From: DATCJA01 sp050742335
Lineage (GTDB): Bacteria; Acidobacteriota; Vicinamibacteria; Vicinamibacterales; UBA2999
Direction of reading: 5' to 3'
Length of the DNA stretch: 18,883 nt
Assembly (NCBI GenBank): GCA_050742335.1
Contig: JBOGIR010000397.1
Location: forward strand, 1-18,883
Shown piece by piece: positions 15,465-18,883 of this stretch. The position numbers and the translations under genes are program-made. The stretch's first letter is position 1; the number at the start of each line of letters is the position of its first letter. The notes beneath the pieces were generated by a model. It was not told the DNA's origin. It worked only from the letters and a program-made list of their open reading frames with translations, and did no database searches.

Positions 15465-15550
15465 GTCGGTGCGAGCTCTCTGACGCGGGTCGGTGCGATT
15501 CCCCTTCGCGGTCGGTGCAAGCTTGCTTCGCGGTTGGTGCAAGAACGGTC
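15465..15550. repeat. 22-bp tandem repeat, about four degenerate units (GGTCGGTGCAAGCTTGCTTCGC)
   Basis: Units start at about 15465, 15488, 15510 and 15532, each beginning G(G)T(C/T)GGTGC and most ending in a CGC. The best unit, 15510-15531, contains the palindrome GCAAGCTTGC. No open frame of interest crosses it. Together with the next two repeats and the vapBC operator it makes up the 346-bp gene-free stretch 15429-15774. Confidence 0.75.
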
Positions 15551-15659
15551 CGGACGACCCGCCTACGCGTTGCACACCAATCACACCGGCAACGCTACGG
15601 CGCGGCCTCGCCATAGCTCGCCGGCAATAACCAGCGGCGAGCGAAGGCGGGTCCGAACG
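15551..15659. repeat. ~110-bp structured repeat, copy A
   Basis: It begins CGGACGACCCGCCTACGC and ends GGCGAGCGAAGGCGGGTCCG plus AACG. Ends CCCGCCT and AGGCGGG are inverted. An inner hairpin has arms GCGTTGC (15567-15573) and GCAACGC (15589-15595). A second hairpin pairs CTCGCCG with CGGCGAG. The 18-base core CTCGCCATAGCTCGCCGG (15607-15624) recurs exactly at 18712-18729. Confidence 0.88.
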
Positions 15660-15661
15660 TC

Positions 15662-15773
15662 CCGAACGACCCGCCTACGCTTTGCGCTCACGTACGCTCC
15701 GCGCAAAGCCACGGCGAGGCCTCGCCGCAGCTCGGGGGAGATATGCAGCGGCGAGCGAAGGCGGGCCCGAACG
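15662..15773. repeat. ~110-bp structured repeat, copy B
   Basis: This direct copy of the preceding repeat has the same ends but diverged interior. Its inner hairpin arms are GCTTTGCGC (15679-15687) and GCGCAAAGC (15701-15709), a perfect nine-base stem carrying a compensating base-pair change relative to copy A. It ends one base before the kinase stop codon. Confidence 0.88.
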
Positions 15774-15774
15774 A

Positions 15775-18141
15775 TCAGTTTGTGGGTGCCAGCCGTCGCA
15801 GCTCGTCGAAGAAGTTGAAGATGAACACCAGCGTGTCTTGCCTGAGAGCGCTCTCGTTTTCAGGCGCGGCGGCCAGGACGAAGCGCTCGCCGTCGGGGTG
15901 CAGGTCCAAGCTGCCTATTCCTGGCCTCGGCATGAATCGGCGCTCCGACCACACGCGCGGCCGATCGGCCGTGAAGGCATTGCCCTCGACCCCGTAGGGC
16001 GCCACCATCAGCCGGCTGTCCAGACTGGCGTAGAAAATCTCTGAGCGGGTGGGCGACCAGATCGGAGGGCTGCCCCCTTCAGTTGATATCTGCCATTTGC
16101 CACCCGGCCCCGGAAACGGCCGAACGTACACTTCATTGCGCCCAGATTCATTCGAGACGTAGGCGATCCACCGTCCATCCGGCGAAAACCTCGGCTCCTG
16201 CTCAATGAACGGAGTGCTCAGGAACACCGTCGGCTTGCCCGGCTTCCATCCCGACACTTCGTCTCCTTCCATCGGCAGAATCATCAGATCGAAGGCCGTT
16301 TGCGGCCGCGTCTCGGTGAACGCCAGGAACTTCCCGCTCGGATGCCATGACGAAGGGGTCTGGGTGTTTTGACTCTCCGTCAAGCGCTGGACGTCGCCGG
16401 AGCCGTCGGCGCGCAGCCAATACAGATTCAAACTGGCCTTGTCACGGTTGGACCTGAAGACGATGCGCCGGCCGTCGGGCGTCCACACGGGCTTAATCTC
16501 CGTAGTCGCATCGAACGTCACCCGCGTCAGCGTGTCACGTGCCCACTCGTACACGAACAGATCCGCCTGCCCGCCGAAGATATCGACGGCGAGCCGGCGG
16601 CCGTCAGGCGAGAACTTTGGATTGGTCCAATTGGCGGGCGCTGCACGCAGTGCCGTCACCGTGCCGGTGCGATCCATCCATTGGAGTGGCGCCCCGCTGG
16701 CGACGCTCTGCCCCGCGAGGTACACGGCCGTGCCAGAATCGGTCCACGCCACCTGTGCCGAACCGGCCGAACCGCCGGCGCCTCCGCCAGGGTAAACCGA
16801 AATATCCTCAGCGACGGGCACCGGTTGTCCGGTGGTCTCCAGCCGTGCCAGATCGAACGGCGCGGCAAAGAGCGTCCCCTGCTGGACGTACACCAGATGG
16901 CCGCTTGGCAGATACCGGCCGTAGTAGCCGCCCCGGTGCACGACCGTCGGCACGCCATTCGGTAACGGCTGCGCGACGACGTTGGCGTCGTCAAACCCGG
17001 TCAAGGTGCTGTGCGCGGTGTAGATGACGGCCGCGCCTCCAGGCAGCACTTGGGGCCATCGGTGCACGGCCTCGCCGGCGCCGAGTCTGGTCAGCGGCGC
17101 CGGCGTGCCGCCCGCTGACGAGACGCGTAGCAACCCGGAGCCGGTGGTCCCCGGTTGAAAGACGATCGACCCGTCTTCAGTCCACGTACCGCCACGGTCA
17201 TCGGGGGCGTCGGCAAGTGTCACGGGTGCGCCGCCCGTCACGGCAATCTTCTTCAGCTTGCCTCCGGAAAAGAACCCGATCCACTGGCCGTCCGGCGAGA
17301 AGAACGGATGCCGCGCACCGGCGGTGCCCGCCAACGGCATCGCGCGCAGATCGTCAAGGCGGCGAACGTACAGCTCTTGTGTGCCTTGGCTGGGCTGGCC
17401 AGCGAACGCCAGGAGCGACCCGTCGCGGGAGACAGCCAGCGAGGCCTGGAAGTTGACGATGGAGGCGTCCGCGCCGATCGCCGCTTCCAAGCGCACAGGC
17501 GCGGTCGGCGCGGCGGTCCGCCCAGGCAACTGCAGGACGAGCACGGCCAGGAGCGCCAGCCCGAGCAACGCCGCCAGGCCCCACGGCAAGACGCGCCGCC
17601 AGACGGAGACATCCGCGCGTACGTAGTCTCCGGCTTCCTTGTCCCCGGTAGCCGTGGCGGAGGCGGAAGCCGGACCGTGAGGGGTCGCACGGCTCGGCCC
17701 TTCCTCGTCGAGGACGAAGCGCGCTGTCGAGATGTCGGCCACGCGCCTGCGGGGATCTTTCTCGAGGCAGCGGTTGAGGAGCGTTCGCAGCGCCGGCGGG
17801 ACATCCGCGGGCAACCGGCTCCATTCCGGATCGAGCTTCAGCACGCTGGCGAGCGTGTCGCCGGCGTCTTCGCCTCCGAAGGCGCGCCGGCCGGTCAGCA
17901 TCTCGTAGAGTACGCAGCCGAACGCCCAGATGTCGGCACGGCGGTCGATGGTTTTGCCGCGCGCCTGTTCCGGCGCCATGTAGGCCGCCGTGCCGAGAAT
18001 CACACCGGCACGGGTCGCCCCCAACGACAGGGTAGGCGAGTACGTCGCGACGTCATCACCGGCCGCTCTTCCTGATCCCTGATCCCCGATCCCTGATCCC
18101 TGCTCGATCAGTTTGGCCAGCCCGAAATCCAGCACCTTCAC
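15775..18141 (-). CDS. Ser/Thr kinase-propeller protein, C-terminal portion after frameshift
   Basis: The frame runs 788 residues from GTG 18141, but coding sense really resumes at 18189 with HRDLKPANIKVREDGTVKV. The kinase C-lobe shows DFGLAK (residues 5-10), TAAYMAPEQARGK, ADIWAFGCVLYEMLTGRRAF and RCLEKDPRRRVAD. One membrane helix (about 184-205) follows, then a beta-propeller of TolB/PD40-type repeats (FFSPDGQWIGFFSGG, PKFSPDGRRLAVDI, PVWTPDGRRIVFRS, PRFSPDGRWIAYVS, LHPDGERFVLAA). Intact homologues place the kinase in the cytoplasm and the propeller outside the inner membrane, probably as a sensor. A TGATCCC heptamer array encodes the GSGIGDQGSG stretch between DFG and APE. Without the N-lobe this part cannot bind ATP properly. 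The stop codon borders copy B of the 110-bp repeat. Confidence 0.85.
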   Translation of the reverse strand: MKVLDFGLAKLIEQGSGIGDQGSGRAAGDDVATYSPTLSLGATRAGVILGTAAYMAPEQARGKTIDRRADIWAFGCVLYEMLTGRRAFGGEDAGDTLASVLKLDPEWSRLPADVPPALRTLLNRCLEKDPRRRVADISTARFVLDEEGPSRATPHGPASASATATGDKEAGDYVRADVSVWRRVLPWGLAALLGLALLAVLVLQLPGRTAAPTAPVRLEAAIGADASIVNFQASLAVSRDGSLLAFAGQPSQGTQELYVRRLDDLRAMPLAGTAGARHPFFSPDGQWIGFFSGGKLKKIAVTGGAPVTLADAPDDRGGTWTEDGSIVFQPGTTGSGLLRVSSAGGTPAPLTRLGAGEAVHRWPQVLPGGAAVIYTAHSTLTGFDDANVVAQPLPNGVPTVVHRGGYYGRYLPSGHLVYVQQGTLFAAPFDLARLETTGQPVPVAEDISVYPGGGAGGSAGSAQVAWTDSGTAVYLAGQSVASGAPLQWMDRTGTVTALRAAPANWTNPKFSPDGRRLAVDIFGGQADLFVYEWARDTLTRVTFDATTEIKPVWTPDGRRIVFRSNRDKASLNLYWLRADGSGDVQRLTESQNTQTPSSWHPSGKFLAFTETRPQTAFDLMILPMEGDEVSGWKPGKPTVFLSTPFIEQEPRFSPDGRWIAYVSNESGRNEVYVRPFPGPGGKWQISTEGGSPPIWSPTRSEIFYASLDSRLMVAPYGVEGNAFTADRPRVWSERRFMPRPGIGSLDLHPDGERFVLAAAPENESALRQDTLVFIFNFFDELRRLAPTN
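18073..18100. repeat. Heptamer array TGATCCC x4 inside the kinase coding sequence
   Basis: Four units (TGATCCC, TGATCCC, CGATCCC, TGATCCC) lie in the activation segment between DFG and APE. On the coding strand they read GGGATCR and encode a glycine/serine/aspartate run. Loss or gain of one unit would shift the reading frame. Confidence 0.88.
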
Positions 18142-18176
18142 GGTGCCGTCCTCGCGGACCTTGATGTTGGCGGGCT

Positions 18177-18683
18177 TCAGATCACGGTGGAGACGATGCC
18201 CTGCTCGTGCGCGGCTTGGAGCGCGTCGGTTACCTGCCGTGCAATCGCCAGCGCTTCATCGATTGGGAGGCCAGTGGCTGCGGCAGGTCCGCGTCGCGAA
18301 ACGGCGGGTCCGCCTCGCGCGTTTTCGCCCTCGCTTCCGCCTTCGCCAAGGCTACGGCGGACGGGCGGCGGCACCCGCCCTACATCTGTCAGACGCTCGG
18401 CGAGGGTCGGCCCCTCGACCAGCTCCATCACGAGCGCGCGCGTGCCGTCTGATTCTTCGAGCCCGTAGATCGCAGCAATATTCGGGTGATTGAGCGCCGC
18501 CAGCGTCTTCGCCTCGCGCTGAAAGCGCGCCAGACGCTCGGGATCGTGAGCGAACGCCTCGGGCAGGATCTTCATTGCCACGTCGCGGTCGAGCCGCGTA
18601 TCCCGCGCGCGATACACGACTCCCATTCCGCCTTCGCCGATCTTGCCGAGGATCCGATACGGCCCGATCGTCGTCTCGATCAC
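18177..18683 (-). CDS. Ser/Thr kinase-propeller protein, N-terminal portion, frameshifted in HRD loop
   Basis: The frame is 168 residues from GTG 18683 (180 from ATG 18719). It has a glycine loop GKIGEGGMGVVYRARD, the ATP-anchoring lysine in VAMKILP (Lys38), the helix-C region LARFQREAKTLAALNHPNI, and DALQAAHEQGIV before the catalytic loop. There the expected HRDLKPAN is broken: an extra TC (minus strand, 18191-18190) gives STVI and a stop. Removing two bases restores HRDLKPAN and joins the downstream frame. About 39 residues (near 100-138, RVPPPVRRSLGEGGSEGENARG...) are repeat-derived and replace a linker normally a few residues long. GTG 18683 is favoured because the MARSRRNHDEDP leader from 18719 is repeat DNA, GAGGA precedes it, and it overlaps an upstream frame as GTGA. 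The gene is a pseudogene unless the shift is an assembly error. Confidence 0.82.
   Translation of the reverse strand: MIETTIGPYRILGKIGEGGMGVVYRARDTRLDRDVAMKILPEAFAHDPERLARFQREAKTLAALNHPNIAAIYGLEESDGTRALVMELVEGPTLAERLTDVGRVPPPVRRSLGEGGSEGENARGGPAVSRRGPAAATGLPIDEALAIARQVTDALQAAHEQGIVSTVI
18278..18386. repeat. GC-rich dispersed repeat inserted in frame in the kinase domain
   Basis: The stretch contains GGCGGGTCCGCCTCGCGC, then TTCGCCAAGGCTACGGCGG, then GGGCGGCGGCACCCGCCC. It is rich in CCCGCC/GGCGGG inverted pieces like those of the 110-bp repeats and encodes the low-complexity RVPPPVRRSLGEGGSEG segment. Boundaries are approximate. Confidence 0.65.
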
Positions 18684-18823
18684 CGGATCCTCGTCATGGT
18701 TTCGGCGGGATCTCGCCATAGCTCGCCGGTACCTTTCCCCAGGCGAGCGGAGGCGGACCCGCCGGCGCCAATCTCGGCGCGGATTTCGTACGGTCCAACG
18801 CGATCGCCGGCGTGCAAGGTCAT
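18680..18823 (-). pseudogene. Kinase N-terminus remnant with repeat tail (47 codons)
   Basis: From ATG 18823 the frame reads MTLHAGDRVGPYEIRAEIGA then GG, which matches the start of acidobacterial-type Hanks kinases up to the glycine loop. Instead of the expected MGEVYRARD it continues as SASARLGKGTGELWRDPAE, encoded by the CTCGCCATAGCTCGCCGG repeat. It ends at a TGA overlapping the GTG start of the next kinase frame (GTGA). It looks like a truncated paralogue. The frame stays open upstream to the window edge, so it could also be the tail of a longer gene. Confidence 0.5.
18707..18770. repeat. Partial copy of the 110-bp structured repeat at the kinase 5' end
   Basis: It shares the exact 18-base core at 18712-18729 with copy A at 15607-15624, followed by the related CCAGGCGAGCGGAGGCGGACCCG. 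It separates the truncated kinase N-terminus from the main kinase start. Confidence 0.8.
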
Positions 18824-18867
18824 CGTGGCGAGTAGGCGCCGATCCGCGTCCCGGAGGTCACAGTCAT
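18820..18867 (-). pseudogene. Possible second kinase N-terminus remnant (15 codons)
   Basis: From ATG 18867 the frame reads MTVTSGTRIGAYSPR and stops at a TGA overlapping ATG 18823 (ATGA). TSGTRIGAY resembles the opening TSGTRLGPYE of Acidobacteria kinases, and third codon positions are GC-rich here. The stretch is very short, so a chance match or the end of an upstream gene cannot be excluded. Confidence 0.35.
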
Positions 18868-18883
18868 TGGGACGGGCAGATTG

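Noticed and set aside
17155..18075. Open frame of 306 codons on the plus strand
   Set aside because: It is antisense to the kinase-propeller gene and has arginine-rich shadow composition.
18684..18719. ATG 18719 as kinase start
   Set aside because: It would add MARSRRNHDEDP, which comes from the edge of a dispersed repeat; GTG 18683 has a better ribosome site and starts at the conserved domain. It is not fully excluded.

Overview
The window is high-GC DNA that looks like a chromosome segment of a Gram-negative bacterium, most likely Acidobacteriota and possibly Vicinamibacteria. That placement is inference. It rests on a Hanks-type kinase fused through one membrane helix to a TolB/PD40-like propeller, an exported protein joining a carboxypeptidase-regulatory-like domain to a haem-binding site and a propeller, a Kdo/LPS gene cluster, and many short repeats between genes. 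I found no rRNA, tRNA, CRISPR array, phage module or transposase.

Layout: (1) 1-3282, plus strand: an exported Kelch protein and the haem/propeller protein. (2) 3311-3862, minus: a small membrane-anchored protein resembling the HR domain of GspC/PilP. (3) 3980-9655, plus: kdsB-pyrG-kdsA-kdsD-lapB. This cluster makes and activates Kdo, supplies the CTP that KdsB uses, and encodes LapB, which in E. coli adjusts LPS output through LpxC turnover. kdsC is not present. (4) 9685-11260, minus: folD then coaE. (5) 11445-12932, plus: an APC permease, convergent with a CAT-like permease at 13028-14740, minus. (6) 14764-15428, minus: a vapBC toxin-antitoxin pair whose end carries the promoter-like box of the CAT-like permease. 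(7) 15429-15774: repeat DNA only. (8) 15775-18867, minus: a Ser/Thr kinase-propeller gene with a 2-bp frameshift inside the HRD catalytic loop, at least three repeat intrusions, and two extra kinase-like N-termini stacked in front of its start.

Two themes run through the window. First, short repeats occupy almost every gene boundary: heptamer arrays (CTACTGY, AGTAGGC, CTACCAG, TGATCCC), nonamer arrays (CACGGAGAC, CACGAAGGG), small hairpins (GTCCGGCT/AGCCGGAC), a 22-bp tandem unit and a ~110-bp structured repeat. Several reach into coding sequence; lapB and coaE both take their stop codons from such arrays. Second, kdsB, kdsA, folD and the APC permease each have a -10-like hexamer ending only 5-8 nt before the start codon, with little or no ribosome binding site. 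This suggests leaderless transcripts. Other genes (the Kelch gene, kdsD, lapB, vapB, the CAT-like permease) have clear Shine-Dalgarno sequences.

I do not see a complete new defence or metabolic system. The most unusual features are the repeat-disrupted kinase locus, the covarying hairpins in the 110-bp repeat, the probable leaderless starts and the apparent CUG start of lapB.
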